A DNA stretch of 64,000 bases, taken from positions 202,049,701 through 202,113,700 of the forward strand of contig CM045761.1 of the NCBI GenBank assembly GCA_025200525.1, in the 5' to 3' direction. Position 1 is the stretch's first letter, and every line of letters starts with the position of its first letter. Of the stretch, positions 11,818 through 23,020 are shown in pieces. Origin of the DNA: Camellia lanceoleosa (lineage: Eukaryota > Streptophyta > Magnoliopsida > Ericales > Theaceae). A program made the position numbers and the translations under genes. The notes beneath the pieces were generated by a model. That model was not told the DNA's origin, did no database searches, and saw nothing but the letters and a program-made list of their open reading frames with translations.

Positions 11818-12216
11818 TCTTGGAGTAGATCAATATGTCATCAATAAAAACAACCACAAATTCATCTAGTGCGGCTTGAAGACTCTATTCATTAAGTCCA
11901 TGAATCTCTTTGGCGCATTAGTCACTCCAAATGGCATTACTAGAAACTCATAGTGGCCATATCTTGTTCGAAAGGCGGTCTTCTCAATATCCTCGGCTTT
12001 AGCCTTCGACTGGTGGTAGCCCGACCTAAGGTCAATCTTGGGAAAGACGCTTGCGGCTGGTAGGGGATCTAGCAAGTCAGCAATCCTAGGCAACGGATAC
12101 TTGCTCTTAATAGTTAGCTTGTTAAGGTCTCTGTAGGCAATGCAAAGGCGAGTGTACCATCTTTTTCTTAACAAACAAGACCGGCGCTCCCCACGGTGAA
12201 GTGCTCGGCCTAACAA
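11818..12216 (-). pseudogene. Reverse transcriptase domain (chromovirus), broken
   Basis: RT copies element RNA into DNA. Seen here are [47 protein letters not shown] and, in another frame near 11850, the catalytic FIDD box (VVVFIDDILIYSK). The order and spacing are normal for Gypsy RT. A frameshift between the PFG block and the FIDD box breaks the frame. Confidence 0.85.
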
Positions 12217-12515
12217 AACCTTTATCTAATAATTCTGTAGTTGTACCTTTAGTTCCTTAAGCTCATTTGGGGCCATTCTATAGGGTGTCTTGGAGATCGG
12301 TGTGTTCTCGACACAATGTCCACATGAACTCTATTTCTCTATCAACTAAGTGGCCAGCAAATCATTAGGAAAGATGTCGGGAATTCACTAACAAGCTGGG
12401 ATGTCGGCTAAATCAACATTTCCATTCGATCACTCAATATACTACACAAGTAGCCATGGCACCCTTTGAATTAGCTTACAGGCCTTAATGGGCCGAAATC
12501 AAGTATGGTGGGGTA

Positions 12516-12850
12516 CTACCCTTTACCTCGGAAAATAACCTCGGCTTGCAGGGGTCTCAATGTGACACTCTTCGAAACACAATTAATTGATGCATAATTC
12601 TTTACTAACCAATCCATTCCTAATATGGCGTCAAAGTGGGTCATGTTTAACGGCAACAAATCAATTAATAGTTCTACACCCTCAATCACAATAACACACG
12701 CCTTATAGATAGATGCAACAATCATGGTTCTCCCGGATGGAGCGGACACATATAACACATAATCAAGAGGTTCTTGTTGTCTATTCAATTTCTCGGCAAA
12801 CTTGGCGGAATCTGAATGAATGCGTAGAACGAGAATCTATCAATATGTAT
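12516..12850 (-). pseudogene. Retropepsin-like protease region (chromovirus)
   Basis: The segment encodes the second half of a Gypsy aspartic protease-like domain (LLPLNMTHFDAILGMDWL, then INC). The expected DSG(A/S)THSF active-site block would be around 12790-12850, where the frame is disturbed. Confidence 0.65.
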
Positions 12851-13007
12851 GCATCTTGAGAGCAGATTGGGAGTATACGATACTCTTGTCTCGGCGATTC
12901 AGGTGTCTCTGGCACCAAAAACTCGCCTGCCTCAGGTCCTTCCAACGTTGCTTCCTGGCAGAGCCCGAGGTGCTCCCACTTTTCTTACCATCATCGGTTC
13001 TTGACTT

Positions 13008-13902
13008 GGACAATCCTTCACACGGTGACCCATTTCTCCACATTCAAAACAAGCGCCGTAGCGGCAAACTCGAAATCCGGCCTCTCACAACTTGCACATC
13101 GGCTTGGTACTACCTTCTGGTTCGAGTTGCTTGAGCCCACATTTGTTTTCTTCTTGGAGTTGAACGGAACTCGGCGGTTATCATAGTTCTGTCTCTTTCT
13201 CGATTCTCCCCAGATACGATCTGGGTTCAGATTAGCTTCGCAAGGATAGCCTTGTCCAAAACTCCCGTGATAAGTCGGCATGTTGTGCATGTTGACTCTA
13301 TCCTCAGTCGGTCCGCAAACCGCTTTCAAACTTCGGCTTTCCTATACTCATCATCGATCATATGAGCGTACCTCGCCAATTCGGTGAAAGCTTCGCCATT
13401 GCTTTTGTTCCCTTGTATCAAAGTCCGGAACTCCGTGGTCTTACGGTCTCGTACACTAATGGGAAAGTGCTTGTTATAAAATAGCTCCAAAAATTTGGCC
13501 CAAGTTAAATCAGATTTTCTTCTCGTCAAGATCCACCATCTTCGGCGTCGTCGTCCAACGTGAATGCGCTGCCACCTTCGACATCTGTGGAAAGATCTCA
13601 AATAGCTTCTCCATTCCTAGGACCCATGCTTCGGCTTTCATCGGCTCTATGCCCTTGGAATCTCGGCGGGTTCATCTTCTTGAACTCCTTAATCAAAGTC
13701 GGGGTTCCTCTCCATACAAGGTCGGGTGGAGGTACTTGAGGTCTTGGAGGAGGTGGAGGCGGATCTGCACGTCGGCCATTAGTCTGTTCGGCTGGGTAGT
13801 TGTAGCACTAGCATTCTGTTGTCTCACTTGTCTCAACTCCGAGTTAACCCTTCTACTAGCCTTTCTAATCGGTCCAATCTGCCTTGGATCGATCTCGGCC
13901 AT
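13008..13902 (-). pseudogene. Gag with CCHC zinc knuckle (chromovirus), broken
   Basis: The probable start is ATG at 13902 (MAEIDPRQ). The capsid-like core is readable in pieces (LTWAKFLELFYNKHFP near 13470). At 13053-13008 a zinc knuckle CFECGEMGHRVKDC keeps its C-X2-C-X4-H-X4-C spacing. Several frameshifts separate these pieces. Gag would package the element RNA. Confidence 0.8.
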
Positions 13903-14109
13903 GGTGGTCTCTCTCCTCATAGTGCTATGAGTATGCAAATGTGACTTTAAAACAAAATGCACAACAAAGCATGTATGCTAGCAACAAGTAGTTACGCCGA
14001 GATGATGCACACATTGTCAAGTAACAAGCAATATGATGCAATCCTTGTATCAAGTTTAAGGAAATTCCTATGCTCAGAGGACTCAAGTGTGAATAACGAC
14101 TACATGAAA

Positions 14110-14126
14110 CTTGTGCTCGATAATAA
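14110..14126 (-). other. Primer-binding-site-like sequence of the chromovirus, degenerate
   Basis: On the minus strand TTATTATCGAGCAC follows the 5' LTR end directly. It resembles the TGGTATCAGAGC primer site complementary to initiator tRNA-Met used by many plant LTR elements, with several mismatches. Confidence 0.5.
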
Positions 14127-16398
14127 TCACACGACCCCATTCCGCCCCTAGTAGAATGGTGCCATGATGGCCAAGAATTCGATTACCAAAGGCCACTTAC
14201 AAGAAAACACACACAAATCGAGTAAACATATGGGGCTTACAAATGCGAAGCAATAATCAAAAGTAAAGTAGTCCATAAGAGCCGTGCTTGAGTTAAATGA
14301 GATGGCAAACATCTTATAGTAGCTTTAATACAAAATAATGACGTACAAATTACATCTTGATCAAAAGGCTTTCGCCATCAAACACAAAATACAATAAAGT
14401 AACCAAGAAGCATAATCTTCAAGATGCCGCAAAACATGAATCCAAAAACACATCGGCAAAACATGCTTTTAAGCACAACTAGGCATCACCGCCGACCGCT
14501 CATCACCTACATATATATAGAGAGGGTGAGCTTGGATACTCATGAATGGCATAAGTAATAAAGGGTTTACATGAATGATATCCGAGATCTTTTAAACAAA
14601 TAATACATGAAACAAATCAAGTTCATCTATCAAATCTTTCAAAGCTTCAAGAGATGCTTACTAACATCAATATAATACAAGTGATGACATCTCGACAAAC
14701 AAGCCCACGCGTAAACCGGTCATGGCAAAGCAAGACAAGACAAGAGAGATCTCAAAACAATGGTGTCGTTGCATTATAGTCCCCGGACACTAAGGACTTG
14801 TGCCACAAATGCTTATAGTCCCCGGCACGCACGGACTTCCAAACTTTGTGCTACAAATGCTTATAGTCCCCTAGCACATACGGACTAGTGCCACAAATGC
14901 TTAAAGTCCCTCGCACGGACTTCCAAGAATGTCATCAAAACAAGATATAACACTTGGTATACAAAATAGGGATAACATTCATGCCTACAAATACTTTCCA
15001 AAACAAGGCAAAAATAAGGCTTTTATCAAAATACTAACACATATCTTTATTATAACACCACTCATATAGTTCTTCAGACGTCGGCCTCATGGTAACCCCA
15101 AGTGCTACAAACACATGGCACGTTCATTGAGTGCACCTTTAAACAGACTTCTCATGCACACAAATGATCTCAGATCCACTAAAGCTAAGTCAAATCAAAG
15201 CAGAATCGCCCTCATCTCGGGAACAAGCTGGCACTAACGAGGTCTAGGCCGAGGTCCAACTCATCCTCACAGGGGTGCTGTACCGAGGGCCTCTTTCAAA
15301 GAGATGGAGCCGGGAAAAATCTGGTTTTCCTCTCGCTCAAGAACATGAAGAACATGAACATGAAGATCAAGAAGGAGATGAATGCGAGGATCATAACTTA
15401 TGATTATAAGACCGAGATTTCATGTTATGAGTTTAAAACCATGGACTGGATACCCATACAAGAAGACCATGCAAGAACAAACACAAATGCATGTAACTTG
15501 TTGCAAACTTTCGGATCAAATGAGGCTTTTCACAAGAACTTACGAACACTAGCTTTCTTTTCTAAAACCAACTTGGAATCGATGCATGGCATGCAAAACA
15601 TAATCAATCATGCAATGTAGCTAGAGGATCAATAGAAACAAAGAAGAGTTAATCAAGATTCTAACCTCAATACTCGAATCTAACGGATCAAACACCAAGG
15701 ATCAAGCTTGCACTCTACTTTCTCACTCTAGAACTCTTCCTAGAGCTTCTCTCTCAAGCACAAGATATGATACAAATGATACACTTCTAAGCTTGCCGAT
15801 TTAACCTTCGCTCGGACACGTGGCGCTACCGGGTTGGCTTAACTCAAAAAGGTGATCGATGGAAAAGACAAGTCCTCGACAAAGTGTGTTCAACAAGCTA
15901 GGCGGCAAGGACTCGGCGAGTAATGACATCGCCAATAACAAGACCTCGGCAAGAAAAGGACAATGACTTCGCTAATGATCTCGGCTAGGAAGGACAACAC
16001 CAACGAAGCCGGTATGCCACACCTTGGCCTAGATGTACCACACCTCGGTCTAGGTTGTACCACTTCGTGACAAGATCACTTGGGTTCATAGAACATCTCG
16101 CCTAGATAATACACACCTCGCCTCGGCGACACGCCGCCCAGATGTTAATCATCTCGCCAATATGCCGTGTTAAAGGTGGAGGTCGGCTAAGGTTCAAAAG
16201 CGTTTTAAATGCAAGGGCTCAAAGGTAAACTATGCTAAGCTGACCTCGGCTATACTCTAGACAAGGTGCGAATTCAAGCAAGCATCAAATAGACAAAGCA
16301 AAGCAAAACAAGATAACAGATTGCAACCTCGGCAAGGCAAAATCATACAAAAGAGCAATGCATGCAAGCAAGACTAAGTCAAAGTGAGGGTTGTTACA
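14127..16398 (-). repeat. 5' LTR of the chromovirus
   Basis: This 2,272-bp copy aligns end to end with 7333-9619. It carries the same internal GTGCCACAAATGCTTATAGTCC repeat at about 14768-14930. The 5-bp CTGCT duplication follows at 16399-16403. Mismatches to the other LTR are mostly one- to three-base gaps at C/G-rich words (see findings). Confidence 0.9.
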
Positions 16399-16666
16399 CT
16401 GCTCCTGGCTTGTCACAAGCTGATTTGCACCCAAAAATAACTAGAATTAATAAACCATTGAAAGTAAAACAGCACAAGTTCCAAATAATGAAAATAAAAT
16501 AGTGGGAGGACAGTTATGAAATGAAACTGAGTCAATTAATGGTAGACCTACAGAAATTGATTGAATTTTGGGGTGAAATTTTCCCCTTTCACTGACACAC
16601 TCACACTCACACTCACACTCACACACACATATGTCATGTGCAGTCGAGGAAGAGGAGGTATCTTAC

Positions 16667-16853
16667 CACAATAAGGCTTGCAGAGCCTGCAATCAACCTC
16701 ACATAATCTAGGACAGCCATCTGGACAGTTATGACGGATTCCATAACAACTCCCATACATTGGGTCATGACAAGCAGCTTTCCCAGCCCTCACCTTCGAG
16801 GGGATTATAAACCATAAGCATAAGATGCTAAAAACAATACATGAACTTCCCAT
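16667..16853 (-). CDS. Exon 1 of the root-cap-like gene: signal peptide plus Cys-rich region
   Basis: The exon starts with ATG at 16853 and gives 62 codons plus one base. Residues 1-23 form a hydrophobic signal peptide (MGSSCIVFSILCLWFIIP), so the product should be secreted. Residues 27-62 are Cys-rich (CYGIRHNCPDGCPRLCEVDC). The donor is G|GTAAGA at 16666-16661. The acceptor TTCTAG|TTATTT at 16442-16441 restores the frame and continues the Cys-rich motif (VIFGCKSACDKPG). The open frame past the donor only reads an ACTCAC microsatellite in the intron. Confidence 0.85.
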
Positions 16854-18011
16854 CTTCTTTTTCTTCTTTGATCTTATGTTTCTACTATTTCAAGAAACTA
16901 CACAGAGAATTAATGAAGGGTATGGATTCTTGTATGTTAGTTTACTTGGTTTTGTAACTACTCTGAGGTAAGACAAGCAAGTTAGGTGGTCTGCTTGCGC
17001 CAGAAAGTATAAAAATATGAACAAGGTCAACACCTCGTCTTGAGCAGAGTTTTTAGAATAATGGATTCGAGAAACTATTATTGAAATCTGGCAATTATCA
17101 AGACATCAAATTTAGAGTCGGTCTCTTTCTCTAAGTTTCCCTTTTCTTTTATTTTTTTGGCTCATGATATTTATTTTTAAAATTAGCAACATTTTAATTT
17201 GGAAGATAATTTTCTTATAAATTTGTCAGAATAAGAAAAAATAAATAAAAAATAAGGTTTTTAGCAAGATTTTAATTTGAAAAATAATAACATTCTTACA
17301 AAATTTTCGTACATAATTTTTTTTAATCAAAATAATGTGACACTAACATTTTTATAAATGTAAGTCATTTAAATGTGTCTTTTGTTTTAGAATTTAAAAA
17401 ATTAAGACTTGTCACTTTTATTCTTGCTTACTGGCTTTCAATCTGGTACTACATTTTGTCCAATTGTGATCATATCATAAGCACATTGTTTGAAGTTATG
17501 TGATATCATCTGTCTTTTCTCGCAAGGTTGAAGGAGTTTTCATAAACAAATGGCATGTCGATTACACTATAACAATGTGAGATAAAATACTTGTTTATAT
17601 ACTAGTATTATTATATTAATTAGTTAAGATTAAATTTATGAAATTACATAAAAGTCATTACATAAATTTTGACGTTGTTATTCTCCTCTCATAGCATATA
17701 AAATGGTAAGTTATAGCTTATGGGGGGGGTTGTTTTGAATGAATGACAAACCTGTGATCTTGCCACCTAGCAGACGATAATTTGATTCATGAAGCAACCA
17801 GTTTTGAATTCAATAAACAAACCAATATTGCGCATTTGACATAATGTTCTCCATTAAGCAACCACACAAAACAGAGTCACAAGCAAGTATGATTGCCAAG
17901 CAACCAGGTTTGGTTGTAATAAATTAAGCAATTTATACATTTCAATGTTGTTATTATATTTACAGATTTAAAAGTTACAATATCCTTACAAAGAATCCAT
18001 TCCATCATACG
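16854..18011. other. Upstream region of the root-cap-like gene, AT-rich
   Basis: No gene is visible. The stretch upstream of the ATG at 16853 would hold the promoter and 5' UTR. I could not pick a convincing TATA box on the minus strand. Confidence 0.5.
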
Positions 18012-18070
18012 ATGATTGAATCTCTATAACCAGTTCATCATCTGTAGTCCTTACACAGCGACCAAACACC
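18012..18070 (-). other. Probable 3' UTR exon of the F-box gene
   Basis: A strong acceptor (TTTTGCTTTCCAG on the minus strand) ends at 18071. A consensus donor AAAT|GTAAGTG lies four bases past the F-box stop, at 20852. Joining them gives a spliced 3' UTR with a 2.78-kb intron. One frame of the exon is open for 27 codons (VFGRCVRTTDDELVIE...), so it could instead be the last coding exon of another minus-strand gene. I cannot decide without transcripts. Confidence 0.4.
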
Positions 18071-18275
18071 CTGGAAAGCAAAAGGAAATCAAGCAATCAA
18101 ATACCTTATTGCCGGAAACCAAAACTGAGTAAAATAGAATTCTGCAGATATCATTCATATTGTCTATTCAGATTTGAGAAGGATCCCTTGTTTTACCATA
18201 GTTTATATTGATATTACAGCTATTATAGATCATATTATCTAACCTTCATATTGATATCACAGCTAAAAAAAAATT

Positions 18276-19490
18276 GGGTTAATTACATTTTACCTCCCTA
18301 TGGTTTGCTTCGAAAACACATTACCCCCCTTCTAATTTAGAAATGTACTCATAACCCCCTCATAATTTGGAGTAAAATGTAAAGTTTAACTCTATTAACA
18401 GTTTTTACAAAATGTCTAAATTCCCCTTATTTTTTTGTCTAAGTTTCTTGTCTATGCCATCATAACCTTAGAACAAAACTCTCTCTGCCCATTATGCCTC
18501 TCTCCATTTTCTTTCTTGTTCTTTACTTCTTAACTTTCTCTCTCCTCCTTTCCCTACCTCATGAGCATCACCAGCCACCTCCAAGTTCAGCTGCCACAAC
18601 CTCTTTTTTTTCTTTTCCTTTCTCTTTTTCTTCTCCCATTTCTTCCTCTTCCTGTAGCAGCAGCCAGCAGCTGCTCTGATTCTGGAAATGCATACTTTAT
18701 AGTATTGAAATTAGTAATATAAATTACTATGTTGTATGGAAGTCTTGAAAATGTGGGTGCTGCAATGTATATGGTGACCAATATTGTATGTATACTTCAT
18801 ATATATAGTTTAATTAAGTATATTTATCATGTTATAAATTATTACAAGAAACTTGTGCTTTACCCACCATAATTGTACATTCTAATTGTTAAATGCAACT
18901 CAACTCTTTAAGAACACCAAAACCACAGCACCACCACCCGGTAAAAACTCAAACCCAATAGCTCTCTCTCTCTCTCTCTCTCCCTCCCTTACATTCACAC
19001 ATGGTGGCTGCAACATCTCCAGCCATCACCCATGGCTTCCATTAACAAACCCAAATTCCCTATACCTCTCATCTTCACCTAATAGTACCACCTACATATA
19101 TGTATGCGTGTGTGTTCATTTCAGTTGAGGGTTGTCGTGAGGGAGAGAGTGATGATGGTTGTCACTAGTGGCAGCTATCTGTGTATTCCATTGTCTCATT
19201 GGTGGTGCTGGGTTGGGCTGTCTATGTGATAGGGAGATGCACTGGACACGGGTGGTTGAAAAGAAGAAAGAAAAAAAGGGCATTATTGTAATTTTCCTCT
19301 CACATTTTGTCCTAAAAATGTCACCACGCATCTCAGCCAAAATTGTGCAACACGCGCTGTTATATACAATAGCTTGTGTTAGGTTTTCACTTCACTCCAG
19401 ACTACAAGAAGGTTATGAGTACATTTCTAAACTAAAAGGGGATAAAGTGTTTTCGGACTAAACCAAAAAGAGGTAAAATGTAATTAACCC
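18276..19490. mobile_element. Non-autonomous TIR DNA transposon, 1.2 kb
   Basis: The left end GGGTTAATTACATTTTACCT and the inverted right end match over about 50 bp, including GAAAACAC and a C-run. The ends are flanked by AAAAAATT on both sides (18268-18275 and 19491-19498), an 8-bp duplication. The interior has CT-rich and A-rich tracts and no transposase frame. The 8-bp duplication fits hAT; the long TIR would fit Mutator-like elements. The superfamily is therefore open. Confidence 0.8.
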
Positions 19491-20852
19491 AAAAAATTTA
19501 CAAATTGTGAATTTTTTTTTGTCACTCAACATTTCAAAATTTTTCATTGCCTAATTTCTTGGAAAGTTATTTGTAAGTGTCACATAATAATTTTCATTTG
19601 TTGATGTTGTGCACAAAGCAAAAATTTCCACTTAACTCTTTCCATGCCTCAAGATATGTTCAGTGTGAGTTCATTAACAGATTGAATCTTCAGGGAGAAA
19701 GAAGAAACTACCAAGTAAGAATGAGATGAATAGTGTGTGAATGATTCTACCATTTATCCTTTCCCTTTCTCAACAAATTCAGCTAGACTACAAGAAAATA
19801 AGAACGGGTGCCACATCTAAAACTTCTCATAGAACTGTATGAGTTAGTTCCTTTCTGCTTCAACTTGCATAGTTGTCAATTTTTGGAATTTCATCTTTTT
19901 TGAGGGATGGTTTCTCACTGCTATGTGTATGTTCAACCAGCAACATAGTAGGAAAAAAGAGGTAATGTCCACAGTTATTCGAGGAAATTAATATATAGTC
20001 AGGAAAATAAACTCAGAACTCTACATTGATTATTTCAGACTACAAGAACAAGTCAAAAAAAAAACACTCAGCTCTCAAACAAGAGCAAGGAAGAAAGAAT
20101 TCTGATAGCATGATCCCCACAAAAATATGAGATAGCACTAGTGCACCAGTTTAAGCTCAAACTAACCTACCCGCGCATGACCCAAACTCCTAGAAGCCAA
20201 TACAACCAGGTATAAACTTCAAATTCACTATTAGCTCCCTTAAATTCAACATAAGATGGTACAAGTAGAAAATTTGACATCTTCTCAATCATGTGGATAA
20301 TGACGATTTTTCATACAAATATATGCAAACTTGCAAAGCCTTAAAAAGTTAGGCAGCAAGATCAAAAGAAACATTTTTCTAAAAAATAACTAGTGCCCAT
20401 ACTTTTGCTACAAAATACTATTTTGTCCACTGGTTAATCTAGTCTAGTTAATGGCTACAGAGCTAATATAAACAGCCTATATTGTGAAGCCCTAAAAATA
20501 ATAATTTAAAAAAAATCTCAATCTTTATGGTGAATGTGAGAGTTTAACTAGGAACTTGCGAATTTTGATTTAAATTTCAACAAGTCAATGAAGAATTTCA
20601 TCCAAATTATTATTGAGAGATGACAACCATTTATTACAAATTTATGGTGGCAAAGTACCACCACATAAATCCGAAACAAACAAATAAAGAAGCTTCCAAT
20701 GAAGATCACACTATATTAAAATAGTGCATGTAACCATCATTAATCGGCTATGAGACAGGAATAATGGATAAACTTAAGCCTACAAGTTCAGAGTAAGAGC
20801 AACATACATAATTCAAAGTAAGAGACAAAGTAATATAAACAAGAACACTTAC
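19491..20852. other. Remainder of the candidate F-box 3' UTR intron
   Basis: AT-rich sequence without a supported gene lies between the TIR element and the F-box stop codon. It is intron if the 3' UTR splice proposed at 20852/18071 is real. Confidence 0.4.
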
Positions 20853-20856
20853 ATTT

Positions 20857-22020
20857 TTAATATGGATTGGGAGTGACCCAAATCGGTGCAGAATTTGAAT
20901 TCCGTGGATAACAAGGTAATGATTCAATACTACCATCTTCTAAGTTGTAAACACCCAAATCATGATCTCCAGAAATGCCATCATAATTTGATTCAGCATA
21001 GTCATCTGTGTAGTAGATGCAATTACCTTTACAACCTGGGAAATCAGGAGCCGACAAAGCCAAGGAAGAATTTTCCCCCAAGAACAACATCCGATCACCC
21101 AAGCTTGTCACCCTATCCCACTTTGGACCACTCAAATCCAGCCTATAAACTCGGAATTGCATAGTTCTGAACATAATATCAGGTTGATCATCATTGAATT
21201 CATCTAAATACCGTGTAACCAATAATAATTCCTCAGACGAACTCACCAAGTACTGTATATCACCACCAATCTGTCGCGGTGTACCAATAATGGAAACCCT
21301 AGGCAAAGGACCATGAACATCACAAACTGCAATTTCTCCAAATTTATTCACGGCATAAAATAAACCATTCCAATATATAGCATCCTCACAATAAGATTGT
21401 GCGTTTTCTATAAATCTCCACGATTGTTCTCCATTTTTACGGAAAGCAAGATCACCTGTTTGATTCAGTATTGCCAGTGCAATATAATTGTGACTACTCG
21501 AAGGACTCGAAGAAAGAATCACCTTCTTGATGAAAGAATCACGCATGTCCTTCAAATTACACGTGTAGGTATCGCCGTTGGTAGCCCGGAGCGAGTACTC
21601 GCGGCCAACATCGTAGAAATTGAAGTCCACAACATTTGGGAACGCTGAGAGTGGCGGAAGATGGACCATGGCCCTGGTGAGAGGATTGAGCAGGAAGACC
21701 GCCGGAGACTCGTCAAGAATAACGAGCCATCCGTGGGAGGACCCACAGCAGCGTCTGTGGTGAGAGGCTTCGGGGAGGTTGAGGAAGTGAACCTTGTTGG
21801 CAGAGAGGCGGAAGAAGCCACGGCGGTGGGTCTGGTGGGTCCTACATTGGGGGAGCATCAGCCATGGGAGCTGACAAGGGAGGTGGTGAGGGGTGTTTGG
21901 GGATGAAGACCTCCAATTCACGCATACGGCTCGGAATCGAATGTAATCGATGTGTATTGTGAGTTTCTCAGCGATGGTTTGTAGCAACTCTGGTGGAAGT
22001 TCAGCCCAGTCAACGGCCAT
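20857..22020 (-). CDS. F-box protein with DUF295 domain (SKIP23-like)
   Basis: The 387-aa frame is intact and has one exon. Residues 5-40 form an F-box (WAELPPELLQTIAEKL...FRAVCVNWRSS), which would bind SKP1 in an SCF ubiquitin ligase. The rest matches the plant DUF295/beta-propeller-like region: FFRLSANKVHFLNLPE, then SHGWLVILDESPAVFLLNPLTRA, and a late FLGENSSLALSAPDFPGCKGN block. The ATG at 22020 opens directly into the F-box, so this start is likely correct. The substrate cannot be told from sequence. The family is large and often lineage-expanded in plants. Confidence 0.9.
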   Translation of the reverse strand: MAVDWAELPPELLQTIAEKLTIHIDYIRFRAVCVNWRSSSPNTPHHLPCQLPWLMLPQCRTHQTHRRGFFRLSANKVHFLNLPEASHHRRCCGSSHGWLVILDESPAVFLLNPLTRAMVHLPPLSAFPNVVDFNFYDVGREYSLRATNGDTYTCNLKDMRDSFIKKVILSSSPSSSHNYIALAILNQTGDLAFRKNGEQSWRFIENAQSYCEDAIYWNGLFYAVNKFGEIAVCDVHGPLPRVSIIGTPRQIGGDIQYLVSSSEELLLVTRYLDEFNDDQPDIMFRTMQFRVYRLDLSGPKWDRVTSLGDRMLFLGENSSLALSAPDFPGCKGNCIYYTDDYAESNYDGISGDHDLGVYNLEDGSIESLPCYPRNSNSAPIWVTPNPY

Positions 22021-22813
22021 GTACCTTTTTGTTACTTTCCCTCAGTGGAACGAGCAAATTTACATGCTTAAAGCAACTCCAACATTGTTAGGCATTTTTG
22101 CCTAGCAAAAGTACAACAAAAAAAAAAAAGGTAACACTTTATTTTACTTAAACTGTTTAAGCTAGTATATGGGAAACACTATGATGCACATATGGACTTT
22201 ATAACTAAAAAAAAATTGATTTAATTTTCTGAATCATAATTAAAAAAATGAAAAAATATCATAACTAAACCCAACATAACTAAAGGAACTAATGAGTCAT
22301 AACTAAAATAATGTCATAACCTAAAAAGAAAATTGACCATAATTAAAGAAAAAAATAGCATGACTAAGGTGGATATGATTATATTAGAATTTCTCCTAGG
22401 ATATACTCCAACAAGATTCTTTATTTTAGCTAACCACACAAACTAACATAACACAACCTACGAAAACTTACATCTTTATGAAAACTGTAGAAACTCATGA
22501 AGCACCAAACTAATTTATCATCAACAAACAAGAATCCAATTTGTCAGGGATTCGAATCAAGGATATCCCTATACACATTAGGCATCTCAAAATATAACTC
22601 ATATGTAGACATATACAGTGTGAATTCGATGTTTTAGGGTTTGAAAAACAGAAACCAAGACAAATATGTAAATTGTAATGTTAGGGTGAGGAATTGATGT
22701 ATACATATATAGGTGAGATACCATGGAGGTAACAGAGAGGGATAAAAAGGGGTTCAGCAGCCTATTAATTGTCCTGAGTTGAGAAACCAACCCACTCCAA
22801 TTCGGGGTTCCAT
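22021..22813. other. Upstream region of the F-box gene
   Basis: The stretch is AT-rich and holds the presumed promoter and 5' UTR of the F-box gene. It contains repeated CATAACTAAA-like words near 22250-22380 but nothing I can identify as a gene or element. Confidence 0.5.
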
Positions 22814-22923
22814 TCACAGATGGGTTCCAGAAGAGGAATTCGGAAATTGGAGACAGGGAGCTGAGGAGGGAGAGAAAGGGGGGTTGAGAGAGAGAGAGGG
22901 CTGAGGAGAGAGCGAGTTCAATA

Positions 22924-23020
22924 CCTTGAACGATGAAGCAGCGTTGATGACGGGAGTTGCAGAAAGCTGACTGATGGATGCAGTTTTCGCGGGTCCTTTC
23001 TTCAACCATTCTGCTTGCAA
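22924..23020 (-). CDS. Possible orphan first exon, gene unknown
   Basis: From ATG at 23020 the frame reads MQAEWLKKGPAKTASISQLS and continues to SSFK, followed by a donor-like AAG|GTATTG. Composition looks like protein-coding DNA and the following CT-rich sequence looks like an intron or leader. No matching second exon was found; a direct join to the exon at 18070 breaks the frame after ten codons. It may be a decayed gene or an upstream exon of another locus. Confidence 0.3.

Larger units (their letters stand above)
7333..16398 (-). mobile_element. Ty3/Gypsy retrotransposon, chromovirus type (Tekay/Del-like)
   Basis: The element is 9,066 bp and lies on the minus strand. It has LTRs of about 2.28 kb, ends TGTAACAACC...GGTCGTGACA, a primer-site-like stretch next to the 5' LTR (14126-14110), and a purine tract CTTTAAGGGGGGTAGGA next to the 3' LTR. 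The order gag-protease-RT-RNase H-integrase is that of Gypsy elements. A chromodomain-like tail and the long LTRs suggest the Tekay/Del chromovirus clade; that lineage call is an inference. Every gene is broken by many small indels. The LTRs are nearly identical apart from short indels, so insertion looks fairly recent while the coding region reads as badly broken. Confidence 0.9.
6589..16853 (-). pseudogene. Root-cap / LEA-related protein gene interrupted by a retrotransposon
   Basis: The family is a plant-specific group of secreted proteins (Root_cap domain) of unclear biochemical role. Three pieces make the gene: exon 1 (16853-16667), the start of exon 2 (16440-16399) and the rest of exon 2 (7327-6589). 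The LTR element 7333-16398 splits exon 2, with CTGCT duplicated. After removing the element and one CTGCT copy, exon 1 (187 nt), the 42-nt stub and 599 nt of distal exon 2 read in one frame for 275 codons. That frame then stops at 6729, one base short of the usual C-terminus. Past this single-base gap, near 6747, the other frame runs to a stop at 6589 with clear family-like sequence (ASSHLLATDCVVSKFRL, then IECEAIKWEGILCKR). Allowing for the one base, length is about 322 aa, which fits the family. Confidence 0.85.

Noticed and set aside
16548..16666. Extension of the exon 1 frame with a VSVSVSV run
   Set aside because: This is intron read-through over an ACTCAC microsatellite; a good donor at 16666 ends the exon.
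18494..19128. Short plus-strand frames rich in Ser and Pro
   Set aside because: They lie within the TIR transposon and derive from CT-rich tracts.
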